Part shown: in pieces, positions 1-6,443 of the stretch
Layout: every line of letters starts with the position of its first letter
Numbering within the stretch: position 1 is the stretch's first letter
Assembly (NCBI GenBank): GCA_910584055.1
Contig: CAJTZS010000037.1
Coordinates: forward strand, 1-41,964
From: an uncultured Muribaculaceae bacterium
GTDB taxonomy: Bacteria; Bacteroidota; Bacteroidia; Bacteroidales; Muribaculaceae
Direction of reading: 5' to 3'
Length of the DNA: 41,964 nucleotides
The notes under the pieces: model-generated
Database searches by the model: none
Told to the model about the DNA's origin: nothing
What the model saw: the letters and a program-made list of their open reading frames with translations, nothing else
Program-made: the position numbers and the translations under genes

Positions 1-68
1 CAAAGTTCACAATCAAAATCGCTACTTAAAAGTCGGCTTATTTCGGATGGATACTTTTATTTTCTATC
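1..68 (+). ncRNA. possible 3' part of a tracrRNA (cut by window edge)
   Basis: Bases 1-14 (CAAAGTTCACAATC) could pair with the 5' end of the CRISPR repeat read on the minus strand. TCACAA pairs with repeat bases 2-7, T13 makes a G-U pair with base 1, there is an asymmetric bulge, and CAAAG pairs with bases 12-16. Duplex, bulge, duplex is the usual crRNA:tracrRNA layout in type II systems. A hairpin GCTACT/AGTCGGC with one bulged base follows (21-37), then a T-rich stretch (53-65) that could end the RNA. The 5' part lies outside the window and no strong terminator is seen. An AT-rich CRISPR flank with a chance match is the alternative. Confidence 0.35.
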
Positions 69-111
69 AATCTCCATAAAATGCTGTATCATAAACACAT
101 ACTAAAATTAA

Positions 112-2236
112 GGTGTGATTGATAGTGCAAAAATAATAAATTCAAAGCAAATCACAACTGAAGCTGACCGCGAAATGCCGGAAGACGAGGTGTGATTGAT
201 AGTGCAAAAATAATAAATTCAAAGCAAATCACAACAAGCCCGTTATTCAGGGGATTCACCGGGTCGGTGTGATTGATAGTGCAAAAATAATAAATTCAAA
301 GCAAATCACAACTGATGGACTTGAAGATTATCGGCAGCAGCTGGTGTGATTGATAGTGCAAAAATAATAAATTCAAAGCAAATCACAACTAACGCCTTTA
401 TTTGTCGCGCCCCCGGCATGGTGTGATTGATAGTGCAAAAATAATAAATTCAAAGCAAATCACAACCGTCCTTTGTGCTTCATTCAATCTTGTGGTGGTG
501 TGATTGATAGTGCAAAAATAATAAATTCAAAGCAAATCACAACAGCCTGCTTCTGCAAACTTACAGGACTGCCGGTGTGATTGATAGTGCAAAAATAATA
601 AATTCAAAGCAAATCACAACACACTTGCCACGATTTTACGCTGGCAAGCAGGTGTGATTGATAGTGCAAAAATAATAAATTCAAAGCAAATCACAACAGC
701 ACCATCTTTTATTTAATTTATTTTTGAGGTGTGATTGATAGTGCAAAAATAATAAATTCAAAGCAAATCACAACAAAAAGAAGTTGAGAGAGGAATTGAT
801 TTAAGGTGTGATTGATAGTGCAAAAATAATAAATTCAAAGCAAATCACAACCAAAAAGCTAAACAATATACTATTATTTGGGGTGTGATTGATAGTGCAA
901 AAATAATAAATTCAAAGCAAATCACAACAAGGTCTGAATTATTGAGATATTCTGAAGTGGTGTGATTGATAGTGCAAAAATAATAAATTCAAAGCAAATC
1001 ACAACACAATGGCATTTATCAAACAAAATCAACAAGGTGTGATTGATAGTGCAAAAATAATAAATTCAAAGCAAATCACAACTATGGCCATACACAAGCT
1101 CAGCAAAATGTAGGTGTGATTGATAGTGCAAAAATAATAAATTCAAAGCAAATCACAACTGAATACACCGCCGATATGGCCTTACAAGAGGTGTGATTGA
1201 TAGTGCAAAAATAATAAATTCAAAGCAAATCACAACCAAAAGGAGTAGGAAGTAACACAGAAATTTGGTGTGATTGATAGTGCAAAAATAATAAATTCAA
1301 AGCAAATCACAACTCTTCACCCTATGGCAGTTAATCAGGAAGTGGTGTGATTGATAGTGCAAAAATAATAAATTCAAAGCAAATCACAACTTCAAATCAT
1401 TTTATGATTATCTTAAATCTGGTGTGATTGATAGTGCAAAAATAATAAATTCAAAGCAAATCACAACTTCTATCGGATTTACATATCTCGACGACTCGGT
1501 GTGATTGATAGTGCAAAAATAATAAATTCAAAGCAAATCACAACGCGCCTTTGTCTTTCCCTACTTTTGGCAAAGGTGTGATTGATAGTGCAAAAATAAT
1601 AAATTCAAAGCAAATCACAACAAACTTGCGGTATTCTTTCTGGTGATCTTTGGTGTGATTGATAGTGCAAAAATAATAAATTCAAAGCAAATCACAACTG
1701 TTTCGCAGCCTTTTCTTGTCGAGCGATAGGTGTGATTGATAGTGCAAAAATAATAAATTCAAAGCAAATCACAACTCAGTCCTTTGTAATTGTGAATTCT
1801 CTTTTGGTGTGATTGATAGTGCAAAAATAATAAATTCAAAGCAAATCACAACAATGGACATGTATAATCCGTATTTCGCACAGGTGTGATTGATAGTGCA
1901 AAAATAATAAATTCAAAGCAAATCACAACGACCAGCAGCTAGCTATAAATTATCAAACCGGTGTGATTGATAGTGCAAAAATAATAAATTCAAAGCAAAT
2001 CACAACACAATGCTGAACGTAGAAAGGGTTGAGGTGGTGTGATTGATAGTGCAAAAATAATAAATTCAAAGCAAATCACAACATACTCAACCATTTGGTT
2101 AAATTTTAATAAGGTGTGATTGATAGTGCAAAAATAATAAATTCAAAGCAAATCACAACTCAACGCGGTGACGAGGTAGAGCTGCCACTGGTGTGATTGA
2201 TAGTGCAAAAATAATAAATTCAAAGCAAATCACAAC
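112..2236 (-). CRISPR. CRISPR array, 28 repeats, 27 spacers, type II-C-like
   Basis: A 47-base repeat starting GGTGTGATTGATAGTGCAA and ending AATCACAAC (plus strand) recurs every 77 bases from 112 to 2190. All spacers are 30 bases except the one at 2007-2035, which is 29. All 28 repeats look identical by eye, including both end copies, so no degenerate terminal repeat is present. Repeat and spacer lengths and the minus-strand start GTTGTGATTTGC fit type II-C loci of Bacteroidetes, so crRNAs are inferred to read on the minus strand. The repeat ends form imperfect inverted repeats (GTTGTGATT and AATCACACC). No cas9, cas1 or cas2 lies in the window; they would be left of base 1 or absent. Spacers are all different; several look like coding DNA. 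Confidence 0.97.
2206..2236 (-). promoter_or_regulatory. promoter inside the CRISPR repeat (one copy shown; present in all 28)
   Basis: Read on the minus strand, each repeat has GTTG at bases 1-4, 19 bases, then TATTTTTG at bases 24-31. This matches the Bacteroidetes -33 (TTTG-like) and -7 (TAnnTTTG) elements and the spacing of other promoters in this window (gpmI: GTTG-N20-TAATTTTG). A start 5-8 bases after the -7 element would leave about 9-11 bases of repeat before the spacer. The role is inferred. Confidence 0.5.
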
Positions 2237-2374
2237 ACCATCTCAGCAGTGGTAAATTCAATCTCCGATTCATAGCCACAAGCCCCTTCCCGTACCCACT
2301 TATGGCTATAAATCTTTTTGCTGATGCACCTCAGATTCCCTTCTAATGCTCATGTAAGTAATATTCCCGGCATT

Positions 2375-2410
2375 ATTGTTTCGTTAGTTGGAAACAATTT
2401 AGTAACTTTG
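2375..2410 (+). promoter_or_regulatory. promoter and operator-like inverted repeat of the toxin-antitoxin pair
   Basis: TAACTTTG at 2403-2410 matches the Bacteroidetes -7 element, with TTTC at 2379-2382 as a possible -33 element 20 bases upstream. A perfect inverted repeat ATTGTTTC-N8-GAAACAAT (2375-2398) overlaps the -33 element and spacer. This is where an XRE antitoxin would bind to repress its own operon. The expected start near 2417 leaves only about 12 bases before the toxin ATG, which argues for the start at 2429 and not the upstream TTG at 2318. Confidence 0.55.
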
Positions 2411-2428
2411 CAGTGTTATAATAAAAGA

Positions 2429-2767
2429 ATGATGGAAGTAAACAAAATTAATATTTTTTTGAGTGACGAAGCCAAGGCATTTGTCCGCTCTCTTCCAGAA
2501 AAGGCTAAAAAGAAAGTTACCTTCAATATCCGTAAGGTCGAGGGAGGAGAAATGGATAAAGACCTTTTCAAAAAACTCAACGATAATATTTGGGAGCTTC
2601 GTACATCTTATAACGGAATGTGTTACCGGCTATTAGCCTTTTGGGATAAAGAACGCGGGGCGTTGATTATCGCCACTCACGGATTTGTCAAAAAGACATG
2701 GAAAGTACCACAAAAGGAGATAGACAGAGCGGAAGCATTTATGAAACAATATTACAGCAACGAATAA
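2429..2767 (+). CDS. higB: HigB-like toxin (RelE/ParE superfamily, phage Gp49-like)
   Basis: This 112-residue protein has the Gp49/HigB pattern: an N-terminal segment with EAKAFVRSLP, a central NDNIWELR beta strand, MCYRLLAFWD, and the near C-terminal strand LIIATHGFVKKT followed by KVPQKEIDRAEAF. Toxins of this family are RelE-fold mRNA endonucleases, usually acting on translating ribosomes. It lies 11 bases upstream of an XRE antitoxin gene; toxin-first order is typical of HigBA. The start is the first of two adjacent ATGs (2429, 2432), chosen because the promoter is at 2403-2410. The gene looks intact. The next gene to the left is the CRISPR array, so the pair could be an addiction module for that locus, but that is inference. 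Confidence 0.85.
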   Translation: MMEVNKINIFLSDEAKAFVRSLPEKAKKKVTFNIRKVEGGEMDKDLFKKLNDNIWELRTSYNGMCYRLLAFWDKERGALIIATHGFVKKTWKVPQKEIDRAEAFMKQYYSNE

Positions 2768-2778
2768 TTACTTAAAAT

Positions 2779-3111
2779 ATGGCAAGAATGAATTTAACCC
2801 CGGCAAGTGAACTTGTTGATGAAGTCTGGGGAAAAATCGGAACCCCGGAGCGTGACGAGATGGAAGCGCAGTTAAAGGAGGAACTTAACGCCTACTTTGT
2901 CGGCGAAGCCATAAAGAAAGCACGTCAAGCACAGAACCTCACTCAGGAAGAATTGGGAGAGCGCATAGGCGTACAACGTGCGCAGATTTCAAGACTTGAA
3001 AAAGGCAAGAGCGTTATAACTCTTCCAACAATGAGCCGTGTATTTAGGGCATTAGGTATCAAATCCGGTGTTCTTGATTTAGGAACAGTTGGGAAGGTGG
3101 CACTTTGGTAA
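2779..3111 (+). CDS. higA: HigA-like antitoxin, XRE-family HTH
   Basis: A 110-residue protein with a helix-turn-helix at about residues 45-95 (ARQAQNLTQEELGERIGVQ, then AQISRLEKGKS and LPTMSRVFRALG), the standard XRE/Cro-C1 type. The N-terminal 40 residues (ERDEMEAQLKEELNAYFVGE) are the helical part that commonly binds and neutralises the toxin in HigA-type proteins. It follows the toxin gene by 11 bases and is surely co-transcribed with it. It probably represses the shared promoter at the inverted repeat 2375-2398. A 20-bp palindrome and an 18-bp stem-loop follow the stop codon. Confidence 0.88.
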   Translation: MARMNLTPASELVDEVWGKIGTPERDEMEAQLKEELNAYFVGEAIKKARQAQNLTQEELGERIGVQRAQISRLEKGKSVITLPTMSRVFRALGIKSGVLDLGTVGKVALW

Positions 3112-3122
3112 TACCTTAGCCT

Positions 3123-3142
3123 GTTACACTTTAAAGTGTAAC
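3123..3142. repeat. 20-bp perfect palindrome after the antitoxin gene
   Basis: GTTACACTTTAAAGTGTAAC is fully self-complementary and lies 11 bases after the antitoxin stop. It could be a protein-binding site or part of a terminator region; the sequence does not decide. Confidence 0.7.
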
Positions 3143-3147
3143 AACCT

Positions 3148-3197
3148 TATTGCCGTACTTTATCTGTGCTTTTTTGTGTAGATAAAGTACGGCAATA
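3148..3197. terminator. 18-bp perfect stem-loop after the TA operon
   Basis: The arms at 3148-3165 and 3180-3197 are exact inverted complements (TATTGCCGTACTTTATCT and its complement) around a 14-base T-rich loop. It may end the TA transcript, though the T-run is in the loop and only CTCTTTT follows the stem. It could instead be the end of the mobile DNA that carried the recombinase fragment. Confidence 0.45.
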
Positions 3198-3216
3198 TCT
3201 CTTTTACATAATACAT

Positions 3217-3333
3217 TCACTAAAGACACTCCGTGAGACATGGCTCGACACCGCTACACCGCAGGGCAATCTGCTCTTCACAATCTTCGCCGGACTTTCC
3301 CAGTTCGAGAGAGATTTCATAAGGCAGCGCACC
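3217..3333 (+). pseudogene. serine recombinase (resolvase/invertase) fragment
   Basis: Thirty-nine codons encode a segment matching the Hin/Tn3-resolvase catalytic domain just before the long helix: LRETWLDTATPQGNLLFTIF, then AGLSQFERDFIRQRT. In intact recombinases this is preceded by about 90 residues with the catalytic Ser and followed by the DNA-binding domain. Here both are missing. The open frame continues 5' into a stem-loop and 3' into 19 bases of CRISPR repeat and then an antisense GNAT remnant, so the longer 131-codon frame (3166-3561) is not a real gene. The break falls at the first base of the CRISPR repeat. Confidence 0.8.
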
Positions 3334-3352
3334 GGTGTGATTGATAGTGCAA
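3334..3352 (-). repeat. orphan CRISPR half-repeat
   Basis: Nineteen bases, GGTGTGATTGATAGTGCAA, are identical to the first 19 of the array repeat (plus strand), about 1.1 kb beyond the last full repeat and in the same orientation. The remaining 28 bases, including the promoter elements, are absent. It sits exactly between a truncated recombinase and a truncated GNAT gene. A 19-base exact match is very unlikely by chance. Confidence 0.85.
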
Positions 3353-3414
3353 TCGAAAGACTTTATCCTGGTATCGGCATCTATCTGCCGGAAAGTGAAT
3401 TTGTCAAAGTCCAT
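3349..3414 (-). pseudogene. N-terminal stub of a GNAT acetyltransferase
   Basis: On the minus strand an ORF starts at 3414 and reads MDFDKFTFRQIDADTRIKSF then DC, the usual N-terminus of Bacteroidetes GNAT acetyltransferases (typically R-x-x-x-x-D-x-x-I-K-x-F-D-C-G-D). After the Cys codon the sequence becomes CRISPR repeat and antisense recombinase. The acetyl-CoA-binding part is therefore lost. The ORF continues to 3220 (64 codons), but that tail is not GNAT. The start overlaps the end of the small gene upstream with only 2 bases between, so the two formed an operon. Confidence 0.65.
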
Positions 3415-3416
3415 AA

Positions 3417-3569
3417 TTACATCGGGAATGTGCTTATGGCTTTGAATGCCTCATACGCCTTTCTCGCCGCTTCCTTCTCAGCTTTGCTGACGGAAGCGGG
3501 GTTCGCTATTCTTTTGGCGAAATTTTCAGCGTCCTTTCCCCGTAATACAGGGGGTCTTTGATAGGTCAT
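3417..3569 (-). CDS. small 50-residue protein, partner of the GNAT stub
   Basis: An ORF from ATG 3569 to TAA 3417 encodes 50 residues starting MTYQRPPVLRGKDAENFAKR and rich in Ala, Lys and Glu, probably one long helix in the second half. I recognise the PPVLRGKDAE start as common in small unnamed Bacteroidetes proteins encoded just upstream of GNAT genes, an arrangement like antitoxin-acetyltransferase pairs. Function is not established. A promoter-like TATCTTTG lies at 3612-3605, about 36 bases upstream. The gene is intact but its partner is truncated, so it may be decaying. Confidence 0.55.
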   Translation of the reverse strand: MTYQRPPVLRGKDAENFAKRIANPASVSKAEKEAARKAYEAFKAISTFPM

Positions 3570-3604
3570 GCCATGTATGTATTCCTTTGTCGCTTATTAG
3601 ATTA

Positions 3605-3612
3605 CAAAGATA
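3605..3612 (-). promoter_or_regulatory. -7 promoter element of the small gene / GNAT pair
   Basis: TATCTTTG on the minus strand matches TAnnTTTG and lies at a suitable distance from the ATG at 3569. No clear -33 element is seen. Confidence 0.4.
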
Positions 3613-3634
3613 CAACAAATTTCTGATACATAGA

Positions 3635-3664
3635 GTTGTTAAGTCGAGAAATCTTGTAACTTTG
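3635..3664 (+). promoter_or_regulatory. plus-strand promoter upstream of the sensor kinase
   Basis: GTTG (3635-3638), 18 bases, then TAACTTTG (3657-3664) fits the Bacteroidetes consensus. It is divergent from the promoter at 3605-3612. Its transcript would run through a possible 12-codon ORF (3691-3729) toward the sensor kinase 250 bases away. Confidence 0.5.
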
Positions 3665-3690
3665 ATTTCGCGTTTGCTTAGAGAGGGAAA

Positions 3691-3729
3691 ATGACAGCGG
3701 GTATCTCTCCTATGTATCGATGGGTGTAA
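3691..3729 (+). CDS. possible 12-codon leader ORF
   Basis: ATG at 3691, preceded by GAGAGGG, opens a frame of 12 codons (MTAGISPMYRWV) ending in TAA at 3727. It follows a promoter at 3635-3664. It could be a leader peptide or chance; no homology is recognised. Confidence 0.15.
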   Translation: MTAGISPMYRWV

Positions 3730-3823
3730 TGCAATATTGAGAAAAGCTTAAAGATTAGTCTCATCAAACTGATTAAAAAGTAAATTGTCAACTTTACAGA
3801 GTGTTATAACCGGGAATAATTGT

Positions 3824-3873
3824 TAAATTTGCAGTATTTACAATGGTTTGCTAAAAAATACCGGACCATTGTA
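3824..3873 (+). promoter_or_regulatory. sensor-kinase promoter with stem-loop at the transcript start
   Basis: TAAATTTG (3824-3831) matches TAnnTTTG; the -33 element is weak. The expected start near 3838 is the first base of a perfect 9-bp inverted repeat, TACAATGGT (3839-3847) and ACCATTGTA (3865-3873), with a 17-base loop. The stem-loop would form at the very 5' end of the kinase mRNA and could stabilise it. If bound as DNA, it is a possible operator. Confidence 0.45.
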
Positions 3874-3912
3874 GAAAATTAGTTTAATAACTTCAATAAG
3901 ATTACCGGTAGT

Positions 3913-5709
3913 ATGATTGCTGATAAACTGATTTTCTTCGAACGAAGGATGTGCAGATTGATAGTCTCTATTGTTGTTGTGGCATTCTGTGCGTTGGGAG
4001 TCTATGCGGAGAGAGTGGATAAGTCTCTGGAGAGAGCAAATGAGCTTATTGAGACGGAGCCCAGGCATGCCGTTGAATTGTGTGATTCTATAGGTAAGGG
4101 CGGATTAACTGTCGGTCAACGTGCCAAATTGAATCATACAATCGGTAACGCGCATTTTGCGATGGGTGAGACTGCCGAGGCCAAAGAATCTTTCCAAAAG
4201 GCGATAACTATGGGTAAAGAGGCAGAAGATACTTTGACTTGGTCGAGTGCCCTTTCTGACCTCGGGATTTGTTATCGTATCACCGAAAAGCCGGATTCGG
4301 CATTGATGATGTATCAGCAGGCTTTGGCGCTTCTCGAAAGGATTGACGCGCCATCGGAGGAATCTTACCTACTGACATCAATCGCGGTTTTTTATGCGAA
4401 TCAGGGGCGTTTGGATGAGGCTGTAAAATATGGAAGGCGAGCGTTTGCTATTGCTAAAAAATGCAGCGACATAGAGCCGATAATGTATGCCGGGCAAACA
4501 TTGGGAATCGTACTTTATCACAAAGGCGATAAAAAGGAAGGTCTGGCAATCGAGCGTGAGATGGTGGCGATTGCGGAGAATCGAGGTCTTCCACGCTATG
4601 TGCTTAAGACTTATGCATCGATCATCGACATGCATTATAAGGATGGCAGGCGCGATTCAGTGGATTATTATATCGCCCGCGGTCAGAAGCTGCTGCCTCA
4701 AGTGCCGGAAGCTTCGGTGGAATCCATAGGTTTTCTGGAGGAAAGTTACGTTGTACTGACCGATATGGGCCGCTATAAGGAAAGTCTGGATATCCAGAAT
4801 AAGATTCTGTCGATGCGGGGAGCCGGCACGTTCATGCCTTTCAATAAACTTTATCAACGCATGGCCCGAAATTATGAAGGACTCGGAGATATCAAGCGGA
4901 TGGGTGAGGCGTATGAGCGTTCGATTGCTATTGCCGACAGTCTCCATGGTCTTGAGGTTGACAGGCAGCTCAGTGAATTTGATGTGAAATACGATACGGC
5001 TCAGCGTGAGATTCAGATTGCCAGGCTTGAAACCGACAGGATGCATTCCAGGATGTGGATGCTCGGTATTGGCCTTTGCGCAATATTTACTGTCGTTGCC
5101 TTGATTGTCTATTTCAGATACCGCCGTGCGCGTTTGCGTAGGTCACTTGAAATGCAAAACCTCAGGAGTCAGCTTGCCGCTGTTGACAATGAACGGGCGC
5201 GTCTGGCCGGTGAACTCCATGACGGAATTTGCAGCGACCTATCCGGGATTGCATTGATGATGCAAACAAATAGCGATAGAAATGAGCTTGTTGACATGAT
5301 CGACACTGTTCGGGGCGAAGTCCGGTCTATCTCTCATGCCCTTATGCCGCCGAGGTTTGAAGGGTTGACGCTGAGGCAACTCTTGCAAGGACTTTCTTTT
5401 AAGAGTGATGGCGTGATTATGGTTGAAGGCGGAGAGTCTGACGTCGCCCCGGATGTGGCGTTTCAGTTATACCGTATAACTCAGGAATGGATTGACAATA
5501 TCCGACGACATTCCAATGCAACGCGTGTCCTTATAAGGATGATGGAAGGGAAGTACGTTATAGCGGATAACGGCGATGAATTTGAATTTAAAGAATCCGG
5601 CGGAATCGGTTTGGAAAGTATAGAGAAACGGGTGAAATCGATAAAGGGAGAAATGAAGTTTGACCGGGAAAAAGGAGAAAATATACTGGAAATAACTTAT
5701 TCGATTTAA
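3913..5709 (+). CDS. TPR sensor histidine kinase, HisKA_3 (NarX/LuxR-partner) type
   Basis: A 598-residue membrane kinase. Residues 13-32 form a signal peptide or first membrane segment. About 35-375 are TPR repeats (e.g. GNAHFAMGETAEAKESFQKA near 78-97), probably periplasmic. A second membrane segment spans about 381-402. The HisKA_3 motif ELHDG carries the phosphorylated His436. The HATPase part has QEWIDNIRRHS (524-534), DNG (552-554) and GGIGL (563-567). TPR kinases of this design pair with NarL-type regulators in Bacteroidetes; the regulator gene follows after a 15-bp stem-loop. An ATG at 3949 would also give a good signal peptide and may be the true start. The signal sensed is unknown. 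Confidence 0.9.
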   Translation: MIADKLIFFERRMCRLIVSIVVVAFCALGVYAERVDKSLERANELIETEPRHAVELCDSIGKGGLTVGQRAKLNHTIGNAHFAMGETAEAKESFQKAITMGKEAEDTLTWSSALSDLGICYRITEKPDSALMMYQQALALLERIDAPSEESYLLTSIAVFYANQGRLDEAVKYGRRAFAIAKKCSDIEPIMYAGQTLGIVLYHKGDKKEGLAIEREMVAIAENRGLPRYVLKTYASIIDMHYKDGRRDSVDYYIARGQKLLPQVPEASVESIGFLEESYVVLTDMGRYKESLDIQNKILSMRGAGTFMPFNKLYQRMARNYEGLGDIKRMGEAYERSIAIADSLHGLEVDRQLSEFDVKYDTAQREIQIARLETDRMHSRMWMLGIGLCAIFTVVALIVYFRYRRARLRRSLEMQNLRSQLAAVDNERARLAGELHDGICSDLSGIALMMQTNSDRNELVDMIDTVRGEVRSISHALMPPRFEGLTLRQLLQGLSFKSDGVIMVEGGESDVAPDVAFQLYRITQEWIDNIRRHSNATRVLIRMMEGKYVIADNGDEFEFKESGGIGLESIEKRVKSIKGEMKFDREKGENILEITYSI

Positions 5710-5715
5710 ATTTTA

Positions 5716-5749
5716 TAATCCATGTCACGGAAAACCGTGACATGGATTA
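5716..5749. terminator. 15-bp stem-loop between kinase and regulator genes
   Basis: Arms 5716-5730 and 5735-5749 (TAATCCATGTCACGG and its complement) pair perfectly around an AAAA loop. TATTCTATTGTTTTATTTT follows. It lies 7 bases after the kinase stop and would end or attenuate the transcript before the regulator. A second stem-loop, GCGGAAT (5770-5776) with ATTCCGC (5783-5789), ends just before the regulator ATG, and TATTTTG at 5765-5771 resembles a -7 element, so the regulator may have its own promoter. Confidence 0.75.
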
Positions 5750-5791
5750 ATATTCTATTGTTTTATTTTGCGGAATCAAAATATTCCGCTG

Positions 5792-6430
5792 ATGGAGAAA
5801 GAGAAATTACGTATATTGATTGTAGATGACCATGAGGTCGTTGTCAAAGGGATCGCCATGATTGTGGAGGAGTCTCTTGCGGATCTGTGCGTGTCTGTCG
5901 AGACTGTGACCAGAGGTTGCGAGGCTATCGAGCGTATGTCGCAACACTCCTATGATCTCTGTTTCCTCGATATCGAGATGCCTGATATCGACGGGCTCGG
6001 AATGCTTAAAATCATTAGGTCCGAGCATCCCGATATTAAAATCATCGTTAACACTGTCCACGAAGAGCTTTGGTATGTAAAAGATTATATAAAGGCCGGT
6101 GTGGAAGGAATACTGTTCAAATCGGTCAAGGCCGGAGAAATAAGTGAGGCGGTAAGAGCCGTGATATCCGGAGAAAAGTATTTCTGTAAACGTGCCAAGG
6201 CAATAGCCAGAATCATAGATGAGTATAACCCACCCACATCCAAAGAACTCGAGGTGTTGCAGCTGCTTTCAGCCGGGAAATCTACAGAAGATATTGCCCG
6301 AATGCTCGGTATCTCCCCTAATACTGCGGAAACTCACCGCCGTCATCTACTTGACAAACTCCAGGCCCGCAATGTCGCAGAGCTGATAATGAACGCTGTC
6401 AGCGAGGGCTTTCTTTCAGCCAACAAATAA
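5792..6430 (+). CDS. NarL/LuxR-family response regulator
   Basis: A 212-residue regulator. The receiver domain (about 6-125) has acidic residues D12 and D13, phospho-acceptor D60 in LDIEMPDIDG, and K110. A LuxR-type HTH follows at about 148-205 (TSKELEVLQLLSAGKSTEDI, then ISPNTAETHRRHLLDKL). It is the expected partner of the HisKA_3 kinase just upstream. The start is ATG 5792; an upstream in-frame TTG at 5768 lies within a stem-loop and is not credible. The surface-protein gene begins 13 bases after the stop, so regulator and surface protein are probably one transcript, and that gene is a plausible target. Confidence 0.93.
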   Translation: MEKEKLRILIVDDHEVVVKGIAMIVEESLADLCVSVETVTRGCEAIERMSQHSYDLCFLDIEMPDIDGLGMLKIIRSEHPDIKIIVNTVHEELWYVKDYIKAGVEGILFKSVKAGEISEAVRAVISGEKYFCKRAKAIARIIDEYNPPTSKELEVLQLLSAGKSTEDIARMLGISPNTAETHRRHLLDKLQARNVAELIMNAVSEGFLSANK

Positions 6431-6443
6431 AACAAAAGAATAT

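Noticed and set aside
112..2236. Possible type VI or type I array
   Set aside because: The 47-base repeat with a GTTGTGATT start and 30-base spacers fits type II-C better; type VI-B repeats are about 36 bases and type I-C about 32.
2272..2309. ATAGCCA/TGGCTAT inverted repeat right of the array
   Set aside because: The arms are 7 bases with a 24-base loop; too weak to call a terminator or leader element.
2318..2428. Longer toxin start at a TTG (2318)
   Set aside because: The promoter -7 element and operator (2375-2410) lie inside this extension, and the toxin family begins near the ATG pair at 2429.
3166..3561. 131-codon plus-strand frame as one protein
   Set aside because: It is a chimera: stem-loop loop, recombinase fragment, CRISPR half-repeat and antisense GNAT/small gene. 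Only 3217-3333 matches a protein family.
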